NCBI RefSeq assembly: GCF_002167005.1
Contig: NZ_NHTN01000059.1
Location: forward strand, 1-41,093
Direction of reading: 5' to 3'
Origin: Indiicoccus explosivorum
GTDB lineage: Bacteria > Bacillota > Bacilli > Bacillales_A > Planococcaceae
DNA: 41,093 bases
The notes under the pieces are model-generated. The model searched no databases. It was not told the DNA's origin and worked only from the letters and a program-made list of their open reading frames with translations. The position numbers were made by a program, and so were the translations under genes. Below, piece by piece: positions 25,439 to 33,476 of this stretch. Position 1 is the stretch's first letter. Every line of letters starts with the position of its first letter.

Positions 25439-25649
25439 CTTATTCTACCGCCTTTTTGATTATTTGAATAACTATATGATTCCCGTCAGAGGTGCCGGCT
25501 GAAACAACGGACACAAAAAAGACTGATTGATCGGAAAGGAAAAGATAAACATGGCCGGCAGCCGCTTCGTCCAGCCACGGACAGGAACCTCACAGCGGCT
25601 TTGTCGTATTGTATAAGTAAGAGACAGGAAATTGAAGGTGGCGGTTCAC

Positions 25650-26195
25650 TTGGAGATCCTGCTTATCGCTGCGGCGTATTTATGCGGCAGTTTCAACGGG
25701 GCGTATTACGTAACGAAAGTGAAGACCGGACAGGATATCCGTACGCTCGGGAGCACAAACGCCGGCGCGAGGAATGCCGGGCGGATTTTCGGTAAGTCCG
25801 CATTTTTCTTCACCGTGCTGCTCGACGCGGGAAAAACCATCCTGCCGCTGTGGGCTGCCATGACGTTCGGACAGCCGGATGTCCTGCTTGGACTCATGGC
25901 GTTCGCTGTGCTGGCGGGACATATTTGGCCGCTGCAGCTGAGGGGCCGGGGCGGCAAGGGGGTCGTTGTCTATTTGGCCGCGACCTTGATGCTGGCGCCG
26001 GCCGCGCTTCCGGTCATTGCTGTGGGTGCGGCAGCAGGCCTGTCCGTAACAAAAAGTTTCACGAAAGGCGGTCTCCCGGCCCTCGGCGCGCTGCCGATCC
26101 TTCTGCTTTTACAAGGGGAACTGAAGCTTGCCGGGATTACCGCTGTCATGCTTGGCATTGTTATTCTGAAACACCGGGGAGGAGACGGAAGATGA
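25650..26195 (+). CDS. Divergent PlsY-family glycerol-3-phosphate acyltransferase
   Basis: A 181-residue membrane protein of the PlsY family, which moves acyl groups from acyl-phosphate to glycerol-3-phosphate. The three family motifs are present but altered: DIRTLGSTNAGARNAGR (normally GSGNxGATN), GHIWPLQLRGRGGKGV, and a short final LKHRGGDGR. About five membrane segments are seen. The start is TTG at 25650: AAGGTGG at 25635-25641 is 8 bases upstream and the N-terminus then aligns with B. subtilis PlsY; a TTG at 25632 and a GTG at 25638 are alternatives. It overlaps the next gene by ATGA, so the two act together. Probably a paralog, not the housekeeping PlsY. Confidence 0.8.
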   Translation: MEILLIAAAYLCGSFNGAYYVTKVKTGQDIRTLGSTNAGARNAGRIFGKSAFFFTVLLDAGKTILPLWAAMTFGQPDVLLGLMAFAVLAGHIWPLQLRGRGGKGVVVYLAATLMLAPAALPVIAVGAAAGLSVTKSFTKGGLPALGALPILLLLQGELKLAGITAVMLGIVILKHRGGDGR

Positions 26196-27802
26196 TTCAG
26201 ACCGATTCGCTGACGGTCAAAATCGCCGATACACCGGATGAAATGGAGCAGATCCACCGGCTGAATTATGAAACGTTCGCAGAGGAAATTCCACAGCACG
26301 CGCAAAACGGAGAGCGGCGGCTCGTCGACCGGTTCCATGCGGAAAACACGTATATGATCGTTAAACGGGACGATGAAGTGATTGGAATGGCGGCGATCCG
26401 CGGCAGCCGCCCGTTTTCGCTCGATCAGAAGCTCGGCACCGTGGATACGTACTTGCCGCCGGAAGCGAAGCCTTGTGAAATCCGGCTGCTGTCGCTGAAA
26501 TCCGAATACCGGGGCAGCCGGACGTTTTTCATGCTGTGCGATCAGCTCGTGTCACACTGTCTGCATGAAGGGTTCGACACCGTACTGATCTCCGGGACGG
26601 ACCGGCAGACGCGGCTCTACCGGCATATGGGATTCCGGCCGTTCGGTCCGGCTGTCGGAACCGACCGTGCCCGGTTCCAGCCGATGCTGCTGACGGAATC
26701 CGATTTCACATCCGCCGGCGGTCTGTTCCGCCAGCTCGTTGAAAAAAGAAAGCCGGCGGTCAACGGCCAGTTTCTGCCGGGACCGGTGCCGATCCACGAA
26801 TCGGTGCGGAAGGCATGGGCGAGCCCTGCCATTTCCCACAGGTCGGCTGCATTTATGGACGAATTAAAAAGCGTGCAGCAAAAAATCGCTTCGCTGACAA
26901 AAGTGAACCACGTCCAAGTGGCGGTCGGAACCGGCACGCTGGCAAACGATCTGGTGGCCGGCCAGCTCTCCCGGATAGGAGGAAAAGGGCTGATTCTCGC
27001 GAACGGCGAGTTCGGTGAACGGCTCATCCGCCAGGCGGAGCGCTGGCAGCTGCCGTTTTCAGTAATCCGGAAACCATGGGCTGCTGACGTGGCCCTGTCT
27101 GAGGTCGAAGCGGCATTGTCCCGGGAACCCGATATCCGCTGGCTCTGGACAGTCCACTGTGAAACGTCTTCGGGGTATTTGTATCTGCTTGATGAACTGA
27201 AAGCTGTTTGCCGCCGGCATGACGCCTTGCTGTGCGTGGATGCCTGCAGCAGCGCAGGTGTCGTCCCTGCGGATTATTCCGGCGTTCATTTTGTGAGCAC
27301 GGGGAGCGGGAAGGGGTTCGGTTCCTATCCAGGACTCGCGATTGTGCTGCACGAGGAACCGGTGCAGCCGGACAGCCGGCTGCCCGCCTACCTCGACCTC
27401 GGAACGTATGCGGAAGCGCACAGCGTGCCATTCACCCATTCCGCCAACGGCATCCGCGCGCTGCATGCTGCGCTGGATATCCACACGTTTCCCGATTTCC
27501 GAAAAACAGCGGAAGTCCGGGAACAGCTCGCGGCAGCCGGATTCGATGTCATCGGCGGCGCTTCATTTTCTCCGGGTGTCGTGACGTGCGCCTTGCCGGA
27601 AGCGGTCAGTTCCAAAGCGTTTGGCGACCGCCTGAAAGCGCGCGGCATTCTCATCAGCTATGAGAGCGGGTACTTGCTCGGACGAAATTGGGTGCAGCTC
27701 GCGTTCATGGGGGATCAGGGCCAGAATGACCCGGAACGCGCTGTCGGCGCAATGACGGAACTTTTAAAAAGCGGCGCGGCAAATAAGGATGCGCATCCAT
27801 AA
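26192..27802 (+). CDS. GNAT acyltransferase - class V aminotransferase fusion
   Basis: A 536-residue two-domain protein. Residues 1-190 form a GNAT-like acyltransferase: RLNYETFAEEIP, RLVDRFHAENTYMIVKRDDEVIGMAAIRG, EIRLLSLKSEYRGSR. This pattern recalls N-acyl amino acid synthases (FeeM-like). Residues 190-530 are a PLP enzyme of the alanine-glyoxylate/serine-pyruvate aminotransferase family: FLPGPVPIHESVRKAW, the cofactor aspartate D350 in CVDACSSAG, and the Schiff-base lysine K374 in STGSGKGFG. GGGGAGGAG is 7 bases before the ATG, which overlaps the plsY stop by 4 bases. It may make and acylate a small amino compound, with PlsY as a partner; this is inference. An open frame extends upstream to 25850 but lies over plsY. 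Confidence 0.87.
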   Translation: MIQTDSLTVKIADTPDEMEQIHRLNYETFAEEIPQHAQNGERRLVDRFHAENTYMIVKRDDEVIGMAAIRGSRPFSLDQKLGTVDTYLPPEAKPCEIRLLSLKSEYRGSRTFFMLCDQLVSHCLHEGFDTVLISGTDRQTRLYRHMGFRPFGPAVGTDRARFQPMLLTESDFTSAGGLFRQLVEKRKPAVNGQFLPGPVPIHESVRKAWASPAISHRSAAFMDELKSVQQKIASLTKVNHVQVAVGTGTLANDLVAGQLSRIGGKGLILANGEFGERLIRQAERWQLPFSVIRKPWAADVALSEVEAALSREPDIRWLWTVHCETSSGYLYLLDELKAVCRRHDALLCVDACSSAGVVPADYSGVHFVSTGSGKGFGSYPGLAIVLHEEPVQPDSRLPAYLDLGTYAEAHSVPFTHSANGIRALHAALDIHTFPDFRKTAEVREQLAAAGFDVIGGASFSPGVVTCALPEAVSSKAFGDRLKARGILISYESGYLLGRNWVQLAFMGDQGQNDPERAVGAMTELLKSGAANKDAHP

Positions 27803-27838
27803 AAACAGCGCCTGTCTACTCGGACAGGCGCTGTTTTA
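27801..27838. terminator. Bidirectional terminator after the GNAT-aminotransferase gene
   Basis: AAAACAGCGCCTGTC (27802-27816), loop of 6, GACAGGCGCTGTTTT (27823-27837). It serves the fusion gene on + and the CXXC protein gene on -, and overlaps the fusion gene's stop codon. Confidence 0.92.
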
Positions 27839-27859
27839 TGGATCTATAATTTATTTCGG

Positions 27860-28156
27860 CTACCAGAGCGGCTCCTGTTTGTTGGAAAGCCGGACTGTGA
27901 AAGGGAACAAGATGATCTGTGCAGTAAGCAAGAGGGCGACGAGTGCAAAGAACACAAAGTCGCTGGCTCCGAACAGCGGCCGGGAGAACAGGATGAGGAA
28001 CAAGGGAATGAGATAGAGTGCCGCCGTCCCTTTACCGAATTGTGGGACAAGATATTGCCGGTTCCCACAGTTCGGGCAGTTGCGGTGTCCCTTGAATCCG
28101 ATTCCTGCGGTTTCCCGCCATGTCCACTTGTAATGACAGTGCTGGCATGCAGGCAT
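27860..28156 (-). CDS. CXXC-20-CXXC zinc-ribbon membrane protein
   Basis: A 98-residue protein. The first 35 residues hold CQHC and CPNC separated by about 20 residues, with YKWTWRETAGIGFKGHRNCPNCGNRQYL (seen in parts), the pattern of the cxxc_20_cxxc family found in Bacillales. Two hydrophobic segments follow (about 45-65 and 68-90). The start is ATG at 28156, with a strong GGAGGTGA 8 bases upstream; a longer frame to 28354 lacks such a site. A small zinc-ribbon membrane protein of unknown function. It converges on the terminator at 27801. Confidence 0.82.
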   Translation of the reverse strand: MPACQHCHYKWTWRETAGIGFKGHRNCPNCGNRQYLVPQFGKGTAALYLIPLFLILFSRPLFGASDFVFFALVALLLTAQIILFPFTVRLSNKQEPLW

Positions 28157-28368
28157 TGCTTGCTTCACCTCCGCTTCTTTTCCGTGCGGGTAAACCTTCC
28201 TGGCTAAAGTGTACAATACAAATAAAGGAAGTTCCACTAAATATCCTGTTCCTAAAAAACCGGAGCCAGCCCCCTGGAAAAAGAAACCGTCCGGGCTTAA
28301 ATCCGTAAAAAATAGCAGGAGAACCGCATACATTTCCACAACATGCGGACACATTGGAGGGAATTCGA

Positions 28369-28875
28369 ATGTTCGACGCCCCGGAACGACCGAAACTGAC
28401 TATCCCGAAAACTAAAAGCGAATGGCTGTGGGACGCAGTCGGGTTTTCGCTGTATTTCGGCTCGCTCGTCCTGCTGGCTACTGTGTGGAATCAGCTGCCG
28501 GATGAAGTGCCGGTGCATTTCAACTCGCTGGGGGAAGTGGACGAATGGGGGGCGAAGTATCATTTGCTCATTTTTCCGGCTATCGGTGCGTCTTTCATCG
28601 TACTGATGGGGTTTTTCGAGCGCCATCCCGAGCTTCACAATTATCCGGCGAGACTGGACGGGTCGAATGCCGGCGAATTTTATTTGATCAGCCGGAAACT
28701 GATGAATCAGGTGAAGAATGTTTCGCTCGTCATTTTCGCTGTCATCTTGCTTGAATCGGTTTCCATCGCATTCGGCTGGAGTGAGGGTTTTGGGGTCTGG
28801 CTGCTGCCGGCTCTGCTCACCGGCACCTTTCTGCCGATCGTGATCGGCGTCGTGAAAATGCGGAAGATCAAGTAA
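28369..28875 (+). CDS. DUF1648-domain membrane protein
   Basis: A 168-residue protein with about four membrane segments. LPDEVPVHFNSLGEVDEWGAKYHLLIFPAIG near residues 45-75 is the DUF1648 signature shared with the N-terminal part of SdpI-type immunity proteins, but the C-terminal SdpI domain is absent. ATG at 28369 is 7 bases after GGAGGG; an in-frame TTG at 28354 overlaps that site. It is divergent from the CXXC protein gene. Role unknown; a stress or immunity link is possible by family only. Confidence 0.83.
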   Translation: MFDAPERPKLTIPKTKSEWLWDAVGFSLYFGSLVLLATVWNQLPDEVPVHFNSLGEVDEWGAKYHLLIFPAIGASFIVLMGFFERHPELHNYPARLDGSNAGEFYLISRKLMNQVKNVSLVIFAVILLESVSIAFGWSEGFGVWLLPALLTGTFLPIVIGVVKMRKIK

Positions 28876-28903
28876 AAAGACAGCCGCTTTTTTGCGGCTG
28901 TCT
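28874..28903 (-). terminator. Terminator of the SGNH hydrolase gene
   Basis: AGACAGCCGC/GCGGCTGTCT around a six-base loop. The T-run is on the minus strand (TTTTTACTT after the stem). It overlaps the end of the DUF1648 gene on the other strand. Confidence 0.85.
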
Positions 28904-28928
28904 GTCCGGACAATCAAAATGAAGCGGG

Positions 28929-29666
28929 TTACTCGAAACCGAGCGCTTCCAGGGCGAGTTCCGCCAAAACTTCCTGGCCTTCTTCGGTCGGATGGATGTC
29001 CCCCATGATGACATATTCAGCCTGGTTGTTGCCGAATTCAGAGTAGGCATCCGCAATGTAAACATCCGAGAAAGCTGTCGACAGCTGGGCAATCCGGCCG
29101 TTGATGAGCGGAAGCACGCTGTCAGCGACCTGATGGAACGAATCATTTACCTGGAACGGGTTATAGACGTTAAACAGCACGATCGGCGCGTCAGTCAGTG
29201 TCCGGATTTCCTGGAGGATGGCAGCCAGACTCGCAAACGCATCGTCTTCGGCCAATTTCGCAGCAAGCAGCTCCTGGAACCGGACGGAATCACCCTCACT
29301 CTCGGCGACAGCGGCTCTTAATATCGTCAGCAGGTCATTGCTGATGATCGATACCGTCACATAATCCGCATGCTGGATAGCCTGGCGGTATTTTTGGCTA
29401 TGCTGCAGCGCATCGAGCAATCCTTCCGTCTGAGCGCCGGGCACCGCCAGATTCCGTACACGCACGTCGGCTTCCTCACCGATTTCGAACGGATAGGCTT
29501 CCTTCGATGGATGCTGATTATTCATGCCTAAATTGTAGCCGAACGGAATGGAATCGCCGAGGGCGACGAGGGAATCCCGGGCATTCTCGTTTTTGGCGAA
29601 GGCGGCGGGAGACAGCATGGAACCGGCGATGAGCAGGACGGCAAGCAGCTTGAGCGTTTTGTCCAC
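28929..29666 (-). CDS. Secreted SGNH/GDSL-family hydrolase
   Basis: A 245-residue secreted enzyme. The signal peptide (DKTLKLLAVLLIAGSMLSPAAFA) is cleaved around residue 24. GDSIPFGYN holds the nucleophile S39, the N of block III is in SIISNDLL, and the C-terminal HP is in GDIHPTEEGQ (D223, H225). Block III lacks the usual glycines (SIGGNDLL in many relatives). Substrates of such enzymes are lipids, esters or cell-wall acetyl groups; none can be chosen here. The start is GTG at 29666, 11 bases after AAAGGA; an ATG at 29678 abuts that site. Confidence 0.88.
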   Translation of the reverse strand: MDKTLKLLAVLLIAGSMLSPAAFAKNENARDSLVALGDSIPFGYNLGMNNQHPSKEAYPFEIGEEADVRVRNLAVPGAQTEGLLDALQHSQKYRQAIQHADYVTVSIISNDLLTILRAAVAESEGDSVRFQELLAAKLAEDDAFASLAAILQEIRTLTDAPIVLFNVYNPFQVNDSFHQVADSVLPLINGRIAQLSTAFSDVYIADAYSEFGNNQAEYVIMGDIHPTEEGQEVLAELALEALGFE

Positions 29667-29820
29667 GTATGTACACATCCTTTCTTTTGGTTGATATTAA
29701 TATAGAATATTCAGTAAATCATGTCCATTTTGAACCCGATATTTCTTTCCAACGCGGCAGGAATTAGTGGTAAATTAAGTGGAGAGCGACAGAGAAACCG
29801 GACAAGGGAGAGATGGAAGG

Positions 29821-30402
29821 ATGGATAGAATCGGCATCGTCCGTCACGGGCGGACGGCATGGAACCTGGAGCGGCGGGCGCAGGGAAGCTCGGATATCCC
29901 GCTCGATGCGGAAGGGCAGGCAGGCGCCGCACTGCTGGCGGAGCGGCTGAAGGACGGAGATTGGGACATCATTTATTCTAGTGATCTGAGCCGCGCCAAT
30001 CAGACGGCGGAAGCCGTTGCGGCGGCTTCCGGGCTTGAAGTGCGCATCGATCCGCGCATCCGTGAAGTGAGCGGCGGGCAGATTGAAGGCACGACCGAAG
30101 AGGAACGGATCGCCAAATGGGGACCTGACTGGCGCGATGAAGACCGGGGCATCGAAACCCGGGAAAGCGCGACGGCGCGCGGAATGGAATTCATCCATGA
30201 ACTCATGGAAACGCACAGCGGCGGGAATGTGCTCCTCGTCAGCCACGGCGGACTGATCCGTCACTTACTGCGCGCCATGCTGCCGGAACTTCCGGAAGGG
30301 GAGATCGGGAATACGTCGCTGACCGTGCTGAAAAGGCACGGCAATGAATGGAAGTGCGAGCTGTTCAGCTGCACGGAGCACCTGGAACACAGTGTTCGAT
30401 AA
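29821..30402 (+). CDS. Histidine phosphatase family protein
   Basis: A 193-residue member of the phosphoglycerate mutase-like histidine phosphatases. The phospho-acceptor motif is VRHGRTAWN (H9 in the RHG), SSDLSRANQTAE follows, and the second catalytic histidine lies in LLVSHGGLIRHLL near residue 140. The motif REVSGGQIEG replaces the usual E-x-x-x-G-x-W-E-G loop, so substrate choice may differ. ATG at 29821 with AAGGGAG 10 bases upstream gives the family N-terminus (MDRIGIVRHG). Substrate unknown. The ABC transporter genes follow after 49 bases. Confidence 0.9.
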   Translation: MDRIGIVRHGRTAWNLERRAQGSSDIPLDAEGQAGAALLAERLKDGDWDIIYSSDLSRANQTAEAVAAASGLEVRIDPRIREVSGGQIEGTTEEERIAKWGPDWRDEDRGIETRESATARGMEFIHELMETHSGGNVLLVSHGGLIRHLLRAMLPELPEGEIGNTSLTVLKRHGNEWKCELFSCTEHLEHSVR

Positions 30403-30451
30403 GCCGGTCCGCTTCTATTAAGGCGGGAAGGGTTGGAAAGGAGTCTCGGAA

Positions 30452-31153
30452 ATGATTGAAGTGGCGGATTACTCGCAGTCGTTCGGCAAAAAGGAAGTGC
30501 TCCGGGACGTGTCGTTCACGATCCACAAAGGCGAAATCGTCGGACTGCTCGGCCCGAGCGGTTCCGGCAAGACCACGCTCATCAAATCAATCATCGGCAT
30601 GCAGCGGCCGACGGGCGGGACGATCAGCGTGATGGGCGAAACGCAGCCGACGCTCGCCGTATCCAAAAGCATCGGCTATATGGCGCAGGCGGACGCGCTT
30701 TACGGCGACCTCAGCGCCAGAGGCAATCTGCGCTATTTCGGCAAGCTGTACGGGCTGAAGAAAAAGGAACTGGCCGAACGCGTGGAGGAAGTGCTCCGAT
30801 TTACGGATCTGACTGCGGATGCCAGCCGGCCGGTGCATCTCTTTTCGGGCGGCATGAAACGCCGCCTGAGCCTGGCCATTGCGCTGATCCATGAGCCGCC
30901 GCTTCTTTTATTGGATGAACCGACGGTCGGGATCGACCCGAAACTGAAGCGGGTGTTCTGGCAGGAATTCGAGGAACTGCGTGCGAAAGGCGTCACGATC
31001 GTTGTGACGACCCATATTATGGACGAAGCGGAACGCTGCGACCGCCTGCTCCTCATCCAGGACGGCAGGCTGCTGGATGGCGGGACGCCACAGGAACTGA
31101 AGGATGAATTCGGATCGATCGAAGGCGCGTTCATGCGGAAGGAGGGCGTGTGA
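30452..31153 (+). CDS. ABC transporter ATP-binding protein
   Basis: A 233-residue DrrA/CcmA-type ATPase. Walker A GPSGSGKTT is at residues 34-42, the Q-loop is in YMAQADALYGDL, the signature is FSGGMKRRL (about 129-137), Walker B is LLLLDEPTVGID, and the switch histidine is in VTTHIMDEAERC. With the overlapping permease (TGATG) it forms an ABC-2 exporter. The substrate is unknown; the class covers drugs, lantibiotics and lipids. AAAGGAG precedes the ATG at 30452. Confidence 0.95.
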   Translation: MIEVADYSQSFGKKEVLRDVSFTIHKGEIVGLLGPSGSGKTTLIKSIIGMQRPTGGTISVMGETQPTLAVSKSIGYMAQADALYGDLSARGNLRYFGKLYGLKKKELAERVEEVLRFTDLTADASRPVHLFSGGMKRRLSLAIALIHEPPLLLLDEPTVGIDPKLKRVFWQEFEELRAKGVTIVVTTHIMDEAERCDRLLLIQDGRLLDGGTPQELKDEFGSIEGAFMRKEGV

Positions 31154-32283
31154 TGCAGGCGTTCATCGTGGCGGAGCGGGTCATTGCGCAGGTGGTGAAA
31201 GACAAGCGGACGATCGGGCTCATGCTGGTCGCGCCGCTGTTCGTCCTGTTCCTCATGTATGTCATCCTCGGGTCGGCATCTGATGAGGCGGCAGTCGGGC
31301 TCGTGGAACCGCCCGAAAACTTCGGAGAGGTACTGGCGCGCTCGGCGGAAACCGTGGAGTTCGGTTCATCGGCGGAAGCGGAAGAAGCGCTGAAGGACTT
31401 GGAAGTCCACGCAATTGTCGATTTCACTGGGGATTCGCCGGAAATCCTGATCGAAGGCGGGGATGTGTCGAAGAGCGGTCAGGCGCTGCGGGTGATTCGC
31501 GGTGCGTTTACGGAGTTTGCGGTGCTGCGGAGCACCGCGGTGAATGAGGAGCTCATGGCGGCCGTCAGCCGGCTGCAGGAGCGGGCTGCACAGCTGACAT
31601 GGGAAGAAGCGGAAATGGAACTTCCGGAACCGGCCGTCATCGGTGAACCGGAAATCAGTTTTCTGTACGGCGGGGAGGACGCGGAACAGTTCGACCAGCT
31701 TGCGCCGGCGCTGATGGGCTTTTTCATTTTCTTTTTCGTGTTCATCATCGCGGGCGTCAGTTTCCTCCGGGAACGGTCGACCGGCACGCTTGAACGGACG
31801 CTTGCCACGCCGTTGAAACGCTCAAGCATCGTGTTCGGTTACTTTATCGGCTTTTTCCTATTCGTCACGATCCAGACCGTGCTCATCCAGCTGTTCATCG
31901 TCAATGTGCTCGATGTGCCGCAGTCGGGGAATTACTTCCTCCTGCTTGTGGTGAATCTGGTGACGGCCAGTGTCGCGCTCGCGCTCGGTCTGCTCCTGTC
32001 GAGCTTTGCGCGGACTGAGTTCCAGCTGTTCCAGTTCATCCCGATCGTCATCGTGCCGCAAGTGTTTTTCAGCGGCATCTTCGACTTGTCGGACGCGCCG
32101 GTGTGGGTGGAATTCATCAGCGGAATTATGCCGCTCACTTATGCGGCGCATGCGCTGCAGAACATCATGATTCGCGGCGCAGCGTTCACGGATATTTGGC
32201 TCGATGCTGCGGTGCTCGCCGGATTCGTCGGCGCGTTCGTGCTGCTCAATATGCAGGTCCTGAAAAAACAGCGGCCTGTGTGA
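31153..32283 (+). CDS. ABC-2 type exporter permease
   Basis: A 376-residue permease. One membrane helix near the N-terminus (TIGLMLVAPLFVLFLMYVILG) is followed by an outside domain of about 150 residues, then five C-terminal membrane segments, including the ABC-2 hallmark FLRERSTGTLERTLATPLKRSSIVFGYFIG. The outside domain is acidic (EAEEALKDLEV, WEEAEMELPEP). I chose ATG 31153, 6 bases after GGAGGG; a GTG one codon upstream is closer to that site. It is coupled to the ATPase gene by a TGATG overlap. Confidence 0.93.
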   Translation: MQAFIVAERVIAQVVKDKRTIGLMLVAPLFVLFLMYVILGSASDEAAVGLVEPPENFGEVLARSAETVEFGSSAEAEEALKDLEVHAIVDFTGDSPEILIEGGDVSKSGQALRVIRGAFTEFAVLRSTAVNEELMAAVSRLQERAAQLTWEEAEMELPEPAVIGEPEISFLYGGEDAEQFDQLAPALMGFFIFFFVFIIAGVSFLRERSTGTLERTLATPLKRSSIVFGYFIGFFLFVTIQTVLIQLFIVNVLDVPQSGNYFLLLVVNLVTASVALALGLLLSSFARTEFQLFQFIPIVIVPQVFFSGIFDLSDAPVWVEFISGIMPLTYAAHALQNIMIRGAAFTDIWLDAAVLAGFVGAFVLLNMQVLKKQRPV

Positions 32284-32347
32284 GGCGGAAGAATTCATTT
32301 ATCCGAATAAATGACGTATCCTGTTTGGCGGAAGGGGGACACGGACA

Positions 32348-32848
32348 TTGGCGAAAGTCGGCTGGCGGGAGGATGAAACAGTTGAAGCGGTATTCGATGG
32401 ATCCGGAAAGTACCGGTATTTATTGACATGCAGCTGGGAGCAGGGTGAAGGGGTCGTGACGTTCGTCATGCTCAATCCGAGCATCGGGGATGAGCGGTCC
32501 TGTAACCCGACGATGAAGCGGTGCGCCGATTTCGCGAGAAGCTGGGGCTACCGGAGCATGCATGTCGTGAATTTGTTTTCTTATATTTCGGTGAAGCCGC
32601 CGGGGCTCCTTGAAACGGAAGACCCCGTCGGTCCGGAAAATGATGCGCATATCCGGCGGGCGGCAGCTGCCTCGGATGCCGTCGTCTTCGCCTGGGGTGC
32701 GAAGTACGGCGATCTGCTGGGGCGTGACCGAAAAGTAGCGGATATGCTGGAGGCGTTTCCCCTCCGCTGCATCGGGAAGACGAAACACGGCCATCCGAGA
32801 CACCCGCTTTATTTGAAGAAGGAACTGAAACCGATCAGTTTTCCGTAA
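32348..32848 (+). CDS. DUF1643 domain-containing protein
   Basis: A 166-residue soluble protein. The DUF1643 pattern is clear: TFVMLNPSIGDERSCNPTMKRCADFARSWGYRSMHVVNLFSYIS in the first half and HIRRAAAASDAVVFAWG, then CIGKTKHGHPRHPLYLKKE at the end. The family is of unknown function, scattered in bacteria and phages. The start is TTG at 32348 with AAGGGGGA about 8 bases upstream. It stands alone, 64 bases after the permease gene. Confidence 0.85.
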   Translation: MAKVGWREDETVEAVFDGSGKYRYLLTCSWEQGEGVVTFVMLNPSIGDERSCNPTMKRCADFARSWGYRSMHVVNLFSYISVKPPGLLETEDPVGPENDAHIRRAAAASDAVVFAWGAKYGDLLGRDRKVADMLEAFPLRCIGKTKHGHPRHPLYLKKELKPISFP

Positions 32849-32850
32849 GA

Positions 32851-32885
32851 GCCTTCCGGTTTTCCGTGGCCGGAAGGGTTTTTTA
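32851..32885 (+). terminator. Terminator after the DUF1643 gene
   Basis: CCTTCCGG (32852-32859) pairs with CCGGAAGG (32870-32877), then GTTTTTTAT. Confidence 0.9.
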
Positions 32886-32948
32886 TTGCGCATTTACTGG
32901 TATGAATTGGCATATCCCTGTAAAATTGAGAAAAAAGGGGGAGGCTGC

Positions 32949-33440
32949 ATGCTTTTTGAATACGACCGGTACGCCGGTTTCTGGATCCGCGTATTGGCAG
33001 CAATCATCGACAGCATTATCCTATACGCGCCTTTCTACATATTGGACGCCGTCCTGTTTTACCAAATCACTGGAATGAGGGAAGGGGAATATCGGGCGGC
33101 GCAGCTGAACGCGGGAGTATTCCCGGAAGATATCACCGTTCCCGACGAAGTAGTCATTTACAGTTACATCGGCACGGCAGTTATCGGGATCCTCTACTTC
33201 GGCTTACTGACGGCATCCCGCTGGCAGGGGACCTTCGGTAAACTGGCGGTCGGCATCAAGGTCGTCGGAAAAGATGGCGGGAGAATCGGGTTTTTCCGTT
33301 CAGTCTTACGCTATTTCGGCTATATACCGGCCGGGCTGCTTCTTGGGTTCGGCTACTTGATGATAGCGCTCGATGAAAGGAAACAAGGGCTCCACGATAA
33401 AATTGCCGGTACATACGTGATTCATAAACAGCCGAAGTAA
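32949..33440 (+). CDS. RDD family membrane protein
   Basis: A 163-residue RDD-domain protein. The motif AGFWIRVLAAIIDSIILYAPF has R and D in the first helix, and the second D lies in the late ALDERKQGLHDKIAGTYVI, as in the family. Three to four membrane helices are present, with WQGTFGKLAVGIKVVGKDG between them. Members have been linked to ion exchange or protein trafficking, but the function is not settled. ATG at 32949 has GGGGAGG four bases upstream; a TTG/ATG extension to 32886 overlaps the terminator of the previous gene and was rejected. Confidence 0.88.
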   Translation: MLFEYDRYAGFWIRVLAAIIDSIILYAPFYILDAVLFYQITGMREGEYRAAQLNAGVFPEDITVPDEVVIYSYIGTAVIGILYFGLLTASRWQGTFGKLAVGIKVVGKDGGRIGFFRSVLRYFGYIPAGLLLGFGYLMIALDERKQGLHDKIAGTYVIHKQPK

Positions 33441-33441
33441 C

Positions 33442-33476
33442 AAGAGTCCCGCAGGCATCAGCGGGACTCTTTTTTA
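33442..33476 (+). terminator. RDD gene terminator
   Basis: AGAGTCCCGC (33443-33452) pairs with GCGGGACTCT (33461-33470), then TTTTT. The converging minus-strand gene has its stop codon (33458-33460) in the loop. Confidence 0.92.

Noticed and set aside
25551-25616. A 21-residue small frame upstream of plsY with AAAGGA before ATG
   Set aside because: The spacing is acceptable but there is no family signal or membrane segment, so I could not support it.
25850-26191. Upstream extension of the GNAT-aminotransferase frame over plsY
   Set aside because: The extension overlaps plsY in another frame, and a strong GGGGAGGAG site fixes the start at 26192.
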